Source: Agrobacterium fabrum str. C58 (GTDB lineage Bacteria; Pseudomonadota; Alphaproteobacteria; Rhizobiales; Rhizobiaceae). From it: a DNA stretch of 64,000 bases. The position numbers and the translations under genes are program-made. The stretch covers positions 1,114,001 through 1,178,000 of the forward strand of contig NC_003062.2 in assembly GCF_000092025.1 (NCBI RefSeq), given 5' to 3'. Positions within the stretch are counted from its first letter, which is position 1, and every line of letters begins with the position of its first letter. Under the pieces are notes generated by a model. It was not told where the DNA came from and searched no databases. It saw only the letters and a program-made list of their open reading frames with translations. This document shows, one piece after another, positions 50,042-61,005 of this stretch.

Positions 50042-50674
50042 ATGCCGTCTTTTGAACTGCTGACAGCCTTTTTCATCACCACCGCCCTGTTTGCCTACAT
50101 TCCCGGCCCAGCCATGCTTTATGCGGCGGCGCAGACTATGGCGCGTGGCCGGTTTGCCGGGCTGATGGCGGTGCTCGGCATCCATGTCGGCTGCTATTTT
50201 CACATTTTCGCGGCGGCTGCGGGCCTCTCGGTATTGTTTCAGGCGGTGCCCTGGCTTTACCTTGCAGTGAAGCTCTGCGGCGCGCTTTATCTCATCTGGC
50301 TTGGGTTTTCGATGCTGCGCAGCAAACTGGAAGGCGAGGCGGTCAATCTGACCATCGAGCCGAAATCGGCCCGCCGCGCCTTCATCGACAGCATCATCGT
50401 TGATGTGCTCAACCCGAAGACCGCGCTGTTCTTTCTGGCCTTCCTGCCGCAATTCGTCGACCCGGCGGCGGCCTTTCCCGTCTGGCTACAGTTCCTGATC
50501 CTCGGCATTGCCGTCAATTTCATCTTCTCCTCCGCCGATCTCGTCGGCGTGCTTCTGGCGGGCGCCATGGTCCGGCGTCTGAAACGGTCCAGCGCCGTGC
50601 AGGCTCTCGCCCGACGTGTCGCCGGAACGGTACTGATGGGGCTTGGTGTCCATCTGGCTTTCCAGAAAAGCTGA
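50042..50674 (+). CDS. LysE/RhtB-family amino-acid exporter
   Basis: 210 residues, about six helices. The family start FFITTALFAYIPGPAMLYAA (with the PGP motif) and DVLNPKTALFFLAFLPQFVD are clear. It exports amino acids or related compounds; the substrate is unknown. It is inserted between ribE and ribH without an obvious link to riboflavin. Confidence 0.88.
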   Translation: MPSFELLTAFFITTALFAYIPGPAMLYAAAQTMARGRFAGLMAVLGIHVGCYFHIFAAAAGLSVLFQAVPWLYLAVKLCGALYLIWLGFSMLRSKLEGEAVNLTIEPKSARRAFIDSIIVDVLNPKTALFFLAFLPQFVDPAAAFPVWLQFLILGIAVNFIFSSADLVGVLLAGAMVRRLKRSSAVQALARRVAGTVLMGLGVHLAFQKS

Positions 50675-50850
50675 TTTTTCAGCCTTGCCGCACAGACATT
50701 AAGCCTTGCAGCAGCTGGTGCAAACGGGTCATGCTGCGCGGGCAATGCACGAAAATACTTGCCAAGAACGGCCAGCCGTGGTTTGACCGCCGCAAATGCC
50801 GGTATGATCCGGCGTAAAGCTTTTCGGGAAAATCCCCCAGGAACCCTCAC

Positions 50851-51297
50851 ATGTCCAAACCCCATCTTCTTATCGTGGAAGCACGTTTTTACGACGATAT
50901 GGCGGATGCCCTTCTCGAAGGCGCGAAGTTCGCGCTTGAGGAAGCCGGCGCCACCTATGACGTCATCACCGTTCCCGGCGCGCTGGAAATCCCCGCCGCT
51001 ATCGCCATGGCGCTCGATGGTGCAGACAATGACGGCACCGAATATGACGGTTTCGTTGCGCTCGGCATGGTCATTCGCGGCGAAACCTATCACTTCGATA
51101 TCGTCTCCAACGAATCCTCCCGCGCCCTGATGGATCTCGCCGTCAGCGAATCGCTGCCGATCGGCAACGGCATCCTCACCGTCGAAAATGACGAGCAGGC
51201 CTGGGCGCGCGTGCGCCGCTCCGACAAGGACAAGGGCGGTTTTGCCGCCCGCGCGGCGCTCACCATGATCGAGCTGAAAAAGAAACTGGGTGGCTGA
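50851..51297 (+). CDS. ribH: 6,7-dimethyl-8-ribityllumazine synthase
   Basis: 148 residues. Motifs are [30 protein letters not shown] and [20 protein letters not shown] with the catalytic His. It condenses the RibD-branch product with dihydroxybutanone phosphate to give lumazine. I looked upstream (50675-50850) for an FMN riboswitch and saw none. nusB starts 4 nt after its stop. Confidence 0.95.
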   Translation: MSKPHLLIVEARFYDDMADALLEGAKFALEEAGATYDVITVPGALEIPAAIAMALDGADNDGTEYDGFVALGMVIRGETYHFDIVSNESSRALMDLAVSESLPIGNGILTVENDEQAWARVRRSDKDKGGFAARAALTMIELKKKLGG

Positions 51298-51301
51298 ACG
51301 C

Positions 51302-51799
51302 ATGTCGGATGTTGAAAACGGCGGCGAACCGCGCCAGCCTTCGGTAAAGCCCGCCAACCAGCGCGGTGCGGCCCGTCTAGCGGCCGTGCAGGCGCTGTAC
51401 CAGATGGATGTCGGTGGAACCGGCGTGATGGAAGTCGTCGCCGAATATGAGGCGCACCGTCTTGGCCAGGAAGTCGATGGCGATACCTATCTGAAGGCTG
51501 ATCCTTCGTGGTTCCGTTCGATCGTCTCTGGCGTCGTGCGCGATCAGACGAAGATCGACCCGCTGGTACGCTCCGCCCTCCTGGAAGACTGGCCGCTCTC
51601 GCGTCTCGATGCCACCGTGCGCGCCATCCTGCGTGCCGGCACCTTCGAGATTCTCGAGCGCAAGGACGTGCCGGTTGCCGTCATCGTCACCGAATATGTC
51701 GAAATCGCTCGCGCTTTCTTCGAACATGACGAGCCCAAGCTGGTGAATGCGGTGCTTGACCGCATTGCCAAGCAGGTGCGCGGCGAGGCAAAACGCTGA
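51302..51799 (+). CDS. nusB: Transcription antitermination factor NusB
   Basis: 165 residues from the ATG at 51302. The N-terminal [19 protein letters not shown] and the C-terminal [20 protein letters not shown] are characteristic of NusB. It binds boxA RNA with S10 and supports rRNA antitermination. The ribH-nusB order is common in bacteria. Confidence 0.95.
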   Translation: MSDVENGGEPRQPSVKPANQRGAARLAAVQALYQMDVGGTGVMEVVAEYEAHRLGQEVDGDTYLKADPSWFRSIVSGVVRDQTKIDPLVRSALLEDWPLSRLDATVRAILRAGTFEILERKDVPVAVIVTEYVEIARAFFEHDEPKLVNAVLDRIAKQVRGEAKR

Positions 51800-51820
51800 A
51801 GTAAAACAGGTGAGGAAGAG

Positions 51821-53044
51821 ATGAGCGTGGTTTCCGTCCCAGGACTAGAGGTTCAACTGGACGAGGCGAAGCGCAACGTCTTTCTCCTCACCATGGCGCA
51901 GGCGATCATGGGATCGGCCGCGCCCTTGAGCTTTTCGGTCGGCGCGCTCGCGGGTTATCAACTGCTCGGCGCCGACAAGTCACTGGCAACTGCGCCGCTT
52001 ACCGGCTTCAATATCGGCGTGGCGCTTGGTGCGATCTGCGTTGCGGCCGCATCCCGTTTCCTTGGCCGCAAGGCCGGCTTTATGGTCGGCGCGCTGATGT
52101 GCTCCATCGGCGGCGGCATCGCCGCTGTCGCGCTCTTCCGCTCCGATTTCTGGCTGTTTGCCGTCGGTCTACTGTTGATCGGCATTTCCGGCGGCTTCAC
52201 GCAGAAAATCCGCTTTGCGGCGGCCGATGCATCGCCGTCCTTTTACAAGGCGAAGGCGATCTCGTGGATTCTGGCAGGTGGCATCATCTCCGCCATTGTC
52301 GGGCCGCAGCTTGCCATCTTCGGCAAGGATCTGCTTGCACCGGTTACTTTTGCCGGTGCGTTCATCGCACTGGTGCCGCTCGGTCTCGTCTCGATCGCCA
52401 TTTTGTCATTTCTGAAATTGCCCGACCCGAAGACCGCGTCCACCCATGCTGAGGAGGTGAGGCCGCTTTCGGAAATCGTCCGCACCCAGCGTTTCGTTAC
52501 CGGCATGATCTGCGGTATCGGCTCTTACGCCTTGATGACCTTCATGATGACCGGTGCACCGCTTGCTATGGTGGTCGGCTGCGGTTTCCCGACCGAACTC
52601 GCGACGCTCGGCATCCAGTGGCACGTTCTGGCCATGTTCGCCCCGAGCTTCTTCACCGGCATGTTGATTTCCCGATTCGGCGCGGAAAAAATTGTGGCAG
52701 CTGGCCTCATCGTGCTGATGGCCTGCGCCATCGTCGCCCATATGGGCATAGAATTGTGGAATTTCTGGGCAGCGCTCATCCTTCTCGGTCTCGGCTGGAA
52801 TTTCGGTTTCATCGGCGCGACCGCCATCATCACGTCAAGCTACCGCCCGCATGAGGCGGACAAGGTGCAGGGTTTCCACGATATCGTGCTGTTCGGCACG
52901 GTGGCGTTGTCGTCCTTCTCGTCCGGCAAGGTGTTTACGGCATGGGGCTGGTCGGTGATGAACCTTGTCATCTGGCCGGTTGCGGGCCTTTGCCTGCTGC
53001 TCGTCCTGTCGCTTCTGCTGAGGCAGCGCAGGAACGTCGCGTAA
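51821..53044 (+). CDS. Major facilitator superfamily transporter
   Basis: 407 residues, 12 helices. The first loop is SRFLGRKAGFMVGALMCSIG, in the place of the MFS motif A. A mid-protein cytosolic loop (LPDPKTASTHAEEVRPLSEI) separates the two bundles. Substrate unknown. It begins 21 nt after nusB. Confidence 0.8.
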   Translation: MSVVSVPGLEVQLDEAKRNVFLLTMAQAIMGSAAPLSFSVGALAGYQLLGADKSLATAPLTGFNIGVALGAICVAAASRFLGRKAGFMVGALMCSIGGGIAAVALFRSDFWLFAVGLLLIGISGGFTQKIRFAAADASPSFYKAKAISWILAGGIISAIVGPQLAIFGKDLLAPVTFAGAFIALVPLGLVSIAILSFLKLPDPKTASTHAEEVRPLSEIVRTQRFVTGMICGIGSYALMTFMMTGAPLAMVVGCGFPTELATLGIQWHVLAMFAPSFFTGMLISRFGAEKIVAAGLIVLMACAIVAHMGIELWNFWAALILLGLGWNFGFIGATAIITSSYRPHEADKVQGFHDIVLFGTVALSSFSSGKVFTAWGWSVMNLVIWPVAGLCLLLVLSLLLRQRRNVA

Positions 53045-53263
53045 GGTCGCGCTCGTTCTCTACCCCTTTCATGTTTCAGGCAAATTTGTGGGCTTGACGC
53101 CGCACCTTTCGCCAACGCAATCTTGCCGCGCAGGTCGTTTTTCCTTGGGAGGGGAAGAATTGGCCAAGACAGGACCCGGCGTGCGTTTCATCGCCTGGTC
53201 CTTGCACATGGTTCGCCACGCCGGGGAGGGAGTGAGACCCGGCCTTTTGGGAGGTAAGTGCGC

Positions 53264-55402
53264 ATGACCGTAATACCCATAGTAATTTTATGCGGTGTCC
53301 TGTCCGTGGTTTACGCGGTATGGACCACCAAGAGTGTTCTCGATGCCGATCAGGGCAACGAGCGTATGCGTGAAATAGCAGGTTATATCCGTGAAGGCGC
53401 ACAGGCTTATCTCACCCGTCAATATCTCACCATCGCCATCGTCGGACTGATCGTCGCCGTTCTCGCCTGGTATCTGCTGTCGGCCATCGCGGCCATCGGT
53501 TTCGTTATCGGTGCGGTATTGTCCGGCGTCGCCGGTTTCGTCGGCATGCATGTTTCCGTGCGTGCCAATCTGCGCACCGCGCAGGCAGCATCTCACAGCC
53601 TTGGTGCCGGTCTCGATATCGCCTTCAAGTCGGGCGCCATTACCGGCATGCTGGTTGCCGGCCTCGCGCTGCTTGGCGTTTCAATCTATTATTTTGTTCT
53701 GACGTCCGTCCTTGGCCATCCGCCCGGATCACGCGCCGTTATCGACGCGTTGGTGTCGCTCGGTTTCGGCGCTTCGCTGATCTCCATCTTCGCCCGTCTC
53801 GGCGGCGGTATCTTCACCAAGGGTGCGGATGTCGGCGGCGATCTCGTCGGCAAGGTGGAGGCGGGCATTCCCGAGGATGATCCGCGCAACCCCGCAACCA
53901 TTGCCGACAATGTCGGCGATAACGTCGGTGACTGCGCCGGCATGGCGGCTGACCTGTTCGAAACCTATGCCGTCTCCGTGGTCGCGACCATGGTTCTCGC
54001 CGCGATCTTCTTTGCGGGAACGCCGATTCTGGAAAGCGCCATGGTCTATCCGCTGGCGATCTGCGGCGCCTGCATCCTGACCTCGATTGCCGGTACCTTC
54101 TTCGTGAAGCTCGGCACCAACAATTCCATCATGGGCGCGCTCTACAAGGGGCTCATCGCCACTGGCGTGTTCTCAGTCGCCGGCCTTGCCGTGGCAACCT
54201 ATGCCACGGTCGGCTGGGGAACGATCGGCACGGTGGCCGGCATGGAGATCACCGGCACCAACCTCTTCTTCTGCGGATTGGTTGGCCTCGTCGTGACGGC
54301 GCTGATCGTCGTCATCACCGAATATTATACCGGCACCAACAAGCGGCCGGTCAATTCCATCGCCCAAGCATCGGTTACCGGCCACGGCACCAACGTCATT
54401 CAGGGCCTTGCGGTCTCGCTGGAATCGACCGCGCTGCCGGCCATCGTCATCGTCGGCGGTATCATCGGCACCTACCAGCTCGGCGGCCTGTTCGGCACCG
54501 GCATCGCCGTTACCGCCATGCTCGGGCTGGCGGGCATGATCGTCGCGCTCGACGCCTTCGGCCCGGTCACGGACAATGCCGGCGGCATCGCCGAAATGGC
54601 GGGTCTCGATCCTGATGTGCGCAAGGCGACCGACGCGCTGGATGCCGTTGGCAACACCACCAAGGCGGTGACCAAGGGTTACGCCATCGGTTCGGCCGGT
54701 CTCGGCGCATTGGTGCTGTTTGCGGCCTATGCCAACGACCTGTCCTATTTCGCCGCCAATGGCGATACCTATCCTTACTTCAAGGATATCGGAGAAATCT
54801 CCTTCAGCCTCGCCAATCCTTACGTGGTTGCCGGTCTGCTGTTCGGCGGTCTCATCCCCTACCTCTTCGGCGGCATCGCCATGACGGCGGTGGGTAAGGC
54901 GGCAAGCGCCATCGTTGAGGAAGTCCGCCGCCAGTTCCGCGAAAAGCCCGGCATCATGGCCGGCACGGAAAAGCCTGACTACGGCAGGGCCGTGGACCTG
55001 CTGACCAAGGCGGCAATCAGGGAAATGGTCATCCCGTCGCTTCTGCCGGTTCTCGCGCCGCTCGTGGTTTATTTCGGCGTGCTGCTGATCTCGGGCTCAA
55101 AGGCGTCCGCCTTTGCCGCGCTGGGTGCATCCTTGCTGGGTGTCATCATCAACGGGCTGTTCGTGGCAATTTCCATGACGTCGGGTGGTGGCGCCTGGGA
55201 CAACGCCAAGAAGAGCTTCGAAGATGGCTTCATCGACAAGGACGGGGTACGCCACGTCAAAGGTTCCGAGGCGCACAAGGCATCGGTAACGGGCGACACG
55301 GTCGGCGATCCCTACAAGGATACCGCGGGTCCAGCCGTCAACCCGGCCATCAAGATCACCAATATCGTGGCGCTGCTGCTGCTGGCAGTTCTTGCCCACT
55401 GA
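53264..55402 (+). CDS. hppA: Membrane proton-pumping pyrophosphatase
   Basis: 712 residues from the ATG at 53264 (GTG at 53258 is possible), about 16 helices. PPi-binding motifs are [20 protein letters not shown] and [20 protein letters not shown]. The segment [18 protein letters not shown] has Lys at the position that marks K+-independent enzymes. It couples PPi hydrolysis to proton transport, in Agrobacterium at acidocalcisome-like granules and membrane. The ~210-nt leader before it holds no gene. Confidence 0.95.
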   Translation: MTVIPIVILCGVLSVVYAVWTTKSVLDADQGNERMREIAGYIREGAQAYLTRQYLTIAIVGLIVAVLAWYLLSAIAAIGFVIGAVLSGVAGFVGMHVSVRANLRTAQAASHSLGAGLDIAFKSGAITGMLVAGLALLGVSIYYFVLTSVLGHPPGSRAVIDALVSLGFGASLISIFARLGGGIFTKGADVGGDLVGKVEAGIPEDDPRNPATIADNVGDNVGDCAGMAADLFETYAVSVVATMVLAAIFFAGTPILESAMVYPLAICGACILTSIAGTFFVKLGTNNSIMGALYKGLIATGVFSVAGLAVATYATVGWGTIGTVAGMEITGTNLFFCGLVGLVVTALIVVITEYYTGTNKRPVNSIAQASVTGHGTNVIQGLAVSLESTALPAIVIVGGIIGTYQLGGLFGTGIAVTAMLGLAGMIVALDAFGPVTDNAGGIAEMAGLDPDVRKATDALDAVGNTTKAVTKGYAIGSAGLGALVLFAAYANDLSYFAANGDTYPYFKDIGEISFSLANPYVVAGLLFGGLIPYLFGGIAMTAVGKAASAIVEEVRRQFREKPGIMAGTEKPDYGRAVDLLTKAAIREMVIPSLLPVLAPLVVYFGVLLISGSKASAFAALGASLLGVIINGLFVAISMTSGGGAWDNAKKSFEDGFIDKDGVRHVKGSEAHKASVTGDTVGDPYKDTAGPAVNPAIKITNIVALLLLAVLAH

Positions 55403-55424
55403 AGGCTACGGTTCCGACAAATGA

Positions 55425-55452
55425 AAAGGCCCGGGGAGCGATCCCCGGGCCT
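55425..55452. terminator. Terminator between hppA and bamE
   Basis: The 12-bp perfect stem AAGGCCCGGGGA / TCCCCGGGCCTT with a 4-nt loop lies between convergent genes; A-rich and TT flanks allow use in both directions. Confidence 0.88.
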
Positions 55453-55476
55453 TCGAACTTTCCGTTCCTGCTGCGG

Positions 55477-56010
55477 TCAGGGGGCGTTGTTGCCGCCCTG
55501 GCCGAGAATGCTCTTGGCGATATTGGCGCCCGAGGTGCCACCGGAGAGCAGCTGCTGCAGGAAGGTGAGATCCTTGCCGCCGGTCGGCGTGGTACGCGAA
55601 ATCGAGTCGAAGACCTTGCCGTCCTGCAGCGTATAATTGGCCTTGCGCTCGATGACGCCGTCCTTGTTGAAATAGATCGCGAGAATGTTCTGCTCGACCA
55701 GCGACGGCTTCAGGAAGGCCGCGCGGCGCACGCGCTTCTGCGAGATGTAATAGAACACCTCGTTACCGAAAGTCGCGGTGGTGGAGGGCGTGCCCATGGT
55801 CAGGAGAACCTGCTCACGGCTCGAGCCTTCCGGGATCAGCTGCAGCGACTGATCGTCCATGACGTAACCATTGTGGAACACATCTGTCGTGCTGGTGCAG
55901 GCGGAAAGCAGGCCGGATGCGAGCACGATTGCGATGGCGGTTTTGCTCAGAATTTTGCCGTGACTTGCGGATTTCTGCTTGCTCAACTGCTTTTCCCCGA
56001 CTGCGATCAT
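55477..56010 (-). CDS. bamE: Outer-membrane assembly lipoprotein BamE
   Basis: 177 residues from the ATG at 56010. The lipobox is LLSAC after the hydrophobic ILSKTAIAIVLASG. The SmpA/OmlA domain is recognisable in SREQVLLTMGTPSTTATFGN, VFYYISQK and LAIYFNKDGVIE. It belongs to the Bam complex that inserts beta-barrels such as AopB. The tail is Gly/Asn-rich. Confidence 0.9.
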   Translation of the reverse strand: MIAVGEKQLSKQKSASHGKILSKTAIAIVLASGLLSACTSTTDVFHNGYVMDDQSLQLIPEGSSREQVLLTMGTPSTTATFGNEVFYYISQKRVRRAAFLKPSLVEQNILAIYFNKDGVIERKANYTLQDGKVFDSISRTTPTGGKDLTFLQQLLSGGTSGANIAKSILGQGGNNAP

Positions 56011-56282
56011 GAATGGCACCTTCCGGCATTGCGTGGTGCACAGTGTCTGTGCACATGATTGTGTCAATCCGGGGACGGAAAATCCCGATCACCCCCCAAA
56101 TTCAATGCTTTCCCGGCCTTTTGGAACTCCTCCGGTTCTCTTCGACTGTTTCAGCCAAAAGACGAACGTGACCGTGACAGCATTGCAATTCGTGGATGCT
56201 TCGGTAAACCAGCTTTGACGATCATGCAACAAGTGCGATGGGCGGTAAGCGCATTCACCCGTCCCCTTCGGAAAAAAAAACG

Positions 56283-56819
56283 ATGATATTCGGGCTGTTC
56301 AAGAAGAAAAACAACAACCGCGCCATAGTCGACCGGCAATATGCGACCTTGACGGCGGCTGCGCGCACGCCCGCCTTTTATCTCGATCTAGGTGTTCCCG
56401 ATACCGTCATGGGCCGTTTCGAGATGCTCTCGGTCATCATGATTCTCTATTTCCGCCGCACCAAATCATCAGGTGTCAGCGGGCAGGAGATCGCCCAGGA
56501 GATCGTCGATGCCTTTTTCCAGGATATCGATCACTCCATCCGTGAATTGGGGATAGGTGATCAGGGCGTGCCGAAACGCATGAAGAAATTCGCCGGCATG
56601 TTCTATGGGCGGCTCGAATCCTATGCGGCGGCACTGGATGCATCCGACTGCGCCGCTCTTGCCGCAGCGCTCCGGCGCAATATATATCCGCAGGTAGACG
56701 ACGAGGCTCCCGAGATGGAGGGGCTGGCGGGCTGGATGATGGAAACATCCGATGCCCTTGCCGCCCAGTCCGAAGAGACGATAGCAACCGGAAGCCTGAC
56801 GCTGCCCCTGCCTATATGA
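56283..56819 (+). CDS. Ubiquinol-cytochrome c chaperone (CBP3/UQCC1-like)
   Basis: 178 residues from the ATG at 56283. GRFEMLSVIMILYFRRTKSS, VDAFFQDIDHSIRELGIGD and KFAGMFYGRLESY follow the CBP3 pattern. Homologues assist cytochrome bc1 assembly. It overlaps the YceD gene by 4 nt. Confidence 0.88.
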   Translation: MIFGLFKKKNNNRAIVDRQYATLTAAARTPAFYLDLGVPDTVMGRFEMLSVIMILYFRRTKSSGVSGQEIAQEIVDAFFQDIDHSIRELGIGDQGVPKRMKKFAGMFYGRLESYAAALDASDCAALAAALRRNIYPQVDDEAPEMEGLAGWMMETSDALAAQSEETIATGSLTLPLPI

Positions 56820-57394
56820 TGAGGTTCACGATGAACGCGCGACACGCCGCAAATGACGACCTGCCTTTTTCCTATCCCGTCAAGGTAGGCCATATTTCCG
56901 CCAATCCGGTCAGGATTGGTCTCGAAGCCAGTGCCGAGGAACTGAAGGCGCTGGCGAAATTCTGGGATGTGGTCTCCGTCGAATATCTGAAGGCGGAGCT
57001 GCAGGTCACCCGCTGGAAGAGGGATGGCATCAAGATCAAGGGCGAGGTGCATGCGGCGGTCACTCAATCCTGCGTCGTCACGCTGGAACCGGTGTCCAGC
57101 AAGATCGACGAGACGGTCGAGCATATTTTCGTGCCGGAAGGATCGAAGCTGGCGCGGATGGTGACGAATGAAGAAGGCGAGATCGTACTCGACCCTGATG
57201 GCCCTGATATTCCCGATCAGTTCACCGGCGACAGCATCGATGTCGGTGCCGTGGTTGCCGAATTTGCGGCCCTTGCCATCGACCCTTATCCGCGCAAGCC
57301 GGACGTGGAATTTGCCGGAAAGGCTGAAAAACAGACCGACGATGACAAGCCGCCATCGCCCTTTGCCGTGTTGAAAGATTGGAAAAAAGACTGA
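56816..57394 (+). CDS. YceD/DUF177-family protein
   Basis: 192 residues if the ATG at 56816 is used (56831 is a good alternative: MNARHAANDD). The CVVTLEPV motif and the acidic EGEIVLDPDGPDIPDQFTGD stretch fit DUF177, linked in other bacteria to 23S rRNA or ribosome assembly. Usually rpmF sits between it and plsX; here plsX follows at once. Confidence 0.85.
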   Translation: MMRFTMNARHAANDDLPFSYPVKVGHISANPVRIGLEASAEELKALAKFWDVVSVEYLKAELQVTRWKRDGIKIKGEVHAAVTQSCVVTLEPVSSKIDETVEHIFVPEGSKLARMVTNEEGEIVLDPDGPDIPDQFTGDSIDVGAVVAEFAALAIDPYPRKPDVEFAGKAEKQTDDDKPPSPFAVLKDWKKD

Positions 57395-57494
57395 ATGGCC
57401 CAGCCGGGCTGAAATAATTTTATTGTAACAAGAGCCGGAAAAGGTATTTTCGCGCGAAATCCGCTTGATTGGCGGCAAGAAGGATAAGGGACGA

Positions 57495-58556
57495 GTGATC
57501 AGAATTGCAATTGACGTCATGGGTGGCGATTTCGGCCCAGATGTTGCCATACCCGGTGCCGCCAAGGCGCTTGAACGGCACAACGATGTAACTTTTCTGC
57601 TCTACGGGCAGAAGAGCAAATGCGACCCCATTCTGGCACAATATCCCGCCCTTCGGGAAAAGTCGGTCTTTCACGATTGTGAAGTCTCGGTCAGCATGGA
57701 CGAAAAGCCGAGCCAGGCGCTTCGCCGTGGCCGCTATGTCTCCAGCATGTGGCGCGCCATCGAGGCGGTGAAGCTCGGCGAGGCGGATGTTGCGGTTTCC
57801 GCCGGCAATACCGGCGCGTTGATGGCCATGGCGAAATTCTGTTTGCGCACCATGGCGCGGGTGGAACGCCCGGCGATTGCCGGCATCTGGCCGACGCTGA
57901 AGGGCGAAAGCATCGTGCTGGATGTTGGCGCCACCATCGGCGCCGATTCCCAGCAGCTTCTCGATTTCGCCCTGATGGGCGGCGCCATGGCGCGCGCACT
58001 TTTCGATATCGACCGTCCGACCGTCGGCCTGCTCAATGTCGGCGTCGAGGAGGTCAAGGGTCAGGAAGAGGTGCGTGAGGCCGGACGCCTGATCCGCGAG
58101 GCCGACCTCGGCACCATCGATTATCGCGGTTTCGTCGAAGGCGACGATATCGGCAAGGGCACAGTGGATGTCGTGGTGACGGAAGGGTTCACCGGCAACA
58201 TCGCGCTGAAAGCCGCCGAAGGCACGGCGCGCCAGATCACCACGCTTCTGCGTGAGGCGATCTCCCGCAGCTTCTTCGCCAAGATCGGTTATATTCTCGC
58301 AAAAAGCGCCTTTGATGTGTTGAGGGAAAAGATGGACCCGCGCAAGGTCAATGGCGGCGTATTTCTCGGCCTGAACGGCATCGTCATCAAGAGTCACGGC
58401 GGCACGGATGCCATCGGTTTTGCCTCCGCCGTCGATGTCGGCTACGACATGGTTCATAACGGCCTGACGGCAAAAATTGAAAATGATCTGAAAATTTACC
58501 ACGCAAGACGGCTTCCGCCCCCGGCGCCCGAAGCTCTCGTGGCTGACGAGGAATAA
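57495..58556 (+). CDS. plsX: Phosphate acyltransferase PlsX
   Basis: 353 residues from the GTG at 57495, with AAGGGA upstream; a TTG at 57465 is less likely. Family motifs are [34 protein letters not shown] and [17 protein letters not shown]. It makes acyl-phosphate from acyl-ACP for phospholipid synthesis. fabH starts 4 nt downstream. Confidence 0.95.
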   Translation: MIRIAIDVMGGDFGPDVAIPGAAKALERHNDVTFLLYGQKSKCDPILAQYPALREKSVFHDCEVSVSMDEKPSQALRRGRYVSSMWRAIEAVKLGEADVAVSAGNTGALMAMAKFCLRTMARVERPAIAGIWPTLKGESIVLDVGATIGADSQQLLDFALMGGAMARALFDIDRPTVGLLNVGVEEVKGQEEVREAGRLIREADLGTIDYRGFVEGDDIGKGTVDVVVTEGFTGNIALKAAEGTARQITTLLREAISRSFFAKIGYILAKSAFDVLREKMDPRKVNGGVFLGLNGIVIKSHGGTDAIGFASAVDVGYDMVHNGLTAKIENDLKIYHARRLPPPAPEALVADEE

Positions 58557-58560
58557 GGGA

Positions 58561-59532
58561 ATGATCCGCTCTATAGTCCGTGGTTTCGGGGCAGCGCTGC
58601 CGAAGCGTGTCATGACCAACAGTGAAATCGAAGGGGTCGTAGAGACCTCCGATGAATGGATCGTGCAGCGCACCGGCATCAGGCAACGCTATATCGCCGG
58701 CGAAGGTGAAACCACCGCGTCTCTCGGCGAGGCGGCGGCGCGTGCGGCGCTCGACAATGCCGGTCTGACGCCCGCCGATATCGACCTCATCATTCTGGCC
58801 ACCTCGACCCCGGACAATACCTTTCCGGCAACAGCGGTGAACATACAGAACCGTCTTGGCATGACCCACGGTTTCGCCTTCGACATGCAGGCCGTCTGCT
58901 CCGGTTTCGTTTACGCCGTGGCGACCGCCGATCTCTATATTCGCGGCGGAATGGCCAAGCGCGTGCTGGTGATAGGCGCCGAAACATTCTCGCGCATTCT
59001 CGACTGGAAGGACCGCACCACCTGCGTTCTGTTCGGTGATGGCGCTGGCGCACTCGTTATCGAGGCCGGCGAAGGCGAGGGCACTTCCAGCGATCGCGGC
59101 ATCCTCACCTCGCAGCTGCGCTCCGACGGTTCGCACAAGGACAAGCTCTACGTCGATGGCGGACCTTCCACAACTGGCACGGTCGGCCATCTGCGCATGG
59201 AAGGCCGGGAAGTGTTCAAGCATGCTGTCGGCATGATCACCGACGTCATCGAGCAGGCCTTCGAGGCGACGGGCACGACGGCGGACGATCTCGACTGGCT
59301 CGTTCCGCATCAGGCCAACAAGCGCATTATCGACGGATCGGCGAAGAAGCTCAATATCGATCCGGAAAAGGTCGTCATCACCGTCGACAAACACGGCAAT
59401 ACCTCGGCCGCATCCATTCCGCTGGCGCTTGCAGTCGCGGCCAGTGACGGCCGTATCAAGAAGGGCGATCTGGTGATGCTGGAGGCCATGGGCGGAGGTT
59501 TCACCTGGGGTGCAGTGCTGCTGCGCTGGTAA
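58561..59532 (+). CDS. fabH: 3-oxoacyl-ACP synthase III
   Basis: 323 residues. The Cys-His-Asn triad is visible in [24 protein letters not shown] and [14 protein letters not shown]. It starts fatty-acid chains from acetyl-CoA and malonyl-ACP. It is in one run with plsX and ihfA. Confidence 0.96.
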   Translation: MIRSIVRGFGAALPKRVMTNSEIEGVVETSDEWIVQRTGIRQRYIAGEGETTASLGEAAARAALDNAGLTPADIDLIILATSTPDNTFPATAVNIQNRLGMTHGFAFDMQAVCSGFVYAVATADLYIRGGMAKRVLVIGAETFSRILDWKDRTTCVLFGDGAGALVIEAGEGEGTSSDRGILTSQLRSDGSHKDKLYVDGGPSTTGTVGHLRMEGREVFKHAVGMITDVIEQAFEATGTTADDLDWLVPHQANKRIIDGSAKKLNIDPEKVVITVDKHGNTSAASIPLALAVAASDGRIKKGDLVMLEAMGGGFTWGAVLLRW

Positions 59533-59773
59533 CGGCGTGTTCCCGTCTCTGATGGGGCAGGCGCGAAATCGGTTATGTTTTTCGCGCTCACGCCCCGCTC
59601 AGATGGCCCCAAGCGGCACCAGCCTGTGGCAAAACGGTACCGGCTGCTCTAAGCCCTTGCACTGATTGCCGAAAGCCTAAAATGAATCTGGAACAATCCC
59701 TTGACCGGTCGCCACAAGGGAAATAATCTCGGCGGCTCCTAGAGAAAAATTCAGACACGGTTTGTGGGGAAAA

Positions 59774-60112
59774 ATGGCCGGGAAGACAGTGACACGCGCA
59801 GATCTTGCAGAATCTGTGTTTCGTAAAGTCGGGCTGTCCCGCACCGAATCCGCCGAACTGGTCGAAACGATCATCGACGAGATTTGTAACGCGATCACCC
59901 GCGGTGAGGTGGTCAAGCTTTCGTCCTTCGCCACTTTCCAGATCCGGGAAAAGAACGAGCGTATCGGCCGTAACCCGAAGACGGGTGAGGAAGTTCCGAT
60001 TTCGCCGCGCCGTGTCATGACCTTCAAGGCTTCGAATGTGCTGAAACAGCGCATTCTCAAGGCCCATACGGCCCGCAAGGCCAAGCAGAAGGGCCAGAAG
60101 GCCGGGGTATAA
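59774..60112 (+). CDS. ihfA: Integration host factor alpha subunit
   Basis: 112 residues from the ATG at 59774. The HU/IHF fold has [20 protein letters not shown], the arm [20 protein letters not shown] and a Lys-rich tail ([12 protein letters not shown]). It bends DNA at WATCAANNNNTTR-type sites. A 241-nt leader separates it from fabH. Confidence 0.95.
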   Translation: MAGKTVTRADLAESVFRKVGLSRTESAELVETIIDEICNAITRGEVVKLSSFATFQIREKNERIGRNPKTGEEVPISPRRVMTFKASNVLKQRILKAHTARKAKQKGQKAGV

Positions 60113-60386
60113 GCCGGACTTGAAGCCGCCGCGACACGCGCTTTTTGCCGTATCGCAAGCCTTTTTATCCATTCTTCCTGTGAACATACTTGAATTTCAA
60201 CGTGCAAGCCGTTGAAATCCGGTCGACTCACATCATAATCAATTTTAGTGATTTGTATCTCGCCGCAATGGCGCCGGCGCGAGGGTCTGATGGACTTGCG
60301 CGTGGTATTTGACCGGTGAGTGTAAAGCGTTCTCGTTCAGTGTCCGACCGGATGCATGGCGCCTCAGTTCGGATGGGAGTGGAAAT

Positions 60387-60920
60387 TTGGACAAAAGCCC
60401 CGACGCGTTTCGGACGATCAGTGAAGTGGCGGATGAGCTGAACCTGCCGCAGCATGTGCTGCGTTTCTGGGAAACGCGCTTTCCGCAGATCAAGCCGATG
60501 AAACGGGGTGGGGGCCGCCGTTATTACCGTCCTGACGATATCGACCTTCTGAAGGGCATCCGTCACCTTCTTTATGACCATGGCTACACCATCAAGGGTG
60601 TGCAGAAGCTTCTGAAAACCAATGGCAACCGTTTCGTGGCGGCAATCGCTTCCGGCGATCTGGCAACCATGGAAGCCATCATGGCGGCGAGCGGTGAAAA
60701 GGAAGTCGCCGAACCGCGCGTCGTCGATCCGGACGGGGACGAGGTCGTTGGCCGTCCGAAGGCCAGGCCGAGCGGCCGTTTTTTCGGCTTCGGTGGCGGC
60801 AACAGCGATGCCGAAATATCGGTCGGCAAGTCTAGCATCGGCAAGGACGACCAGGCGCTGTTGCAGGAAGCGCTGTTCGACCTGCTCGAATGCAAGCGTC
60901 TGCTCGATCAGGTCCGCTGA
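60387..60920 (+). CDS. MerR-family transcriptional regulator
   Basis: 177 residues from the TTG at 60387 (GGGAGTGGA upstream); an in-frame ATG at 60309 would add 26 residues. The winged helix is clear: [20 protein letters not shown], then [20 protein letters not shown]. This MerR type with a long, non-metal C-terminal tail commonly follows ihfA in alpha-proteobacteria. Its target is unknown. Confidence 0.87.
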   Translation: MDKSPDAFRTISEVADELNLPQHVLRFWETRFPQIKPMKRGGGRRYYRPDDIDLLKGIRHLLYDHGYTIKGVQKLLKTNGNRFVAAIASGDLATMEAIMAASGEKEVAEPRVVDPDGDEVVGRPKARPSGRFFGFGGGNSDAEISVGKSSIGKDDQALLQEALFDLLECKRLLDQVR

Positions 60921-61005
60921 AGGTTTATCCACAGCTGTTTTGAAATGCCAACCTTTCGGAAACTCCTTTGGCCGATAATGCGGCTCCGTTGAAAGGAGTC
61001 CGATC

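Noticed and set aside
50675..50850. FMN riboswitch before ribH, or before ribD
   Set aside because: No AGGGGCAGGGTGAAA-like segments or the conserved six-helix order could be found in the leader; ribD starts 2 nt after nrdR, leaving no room.
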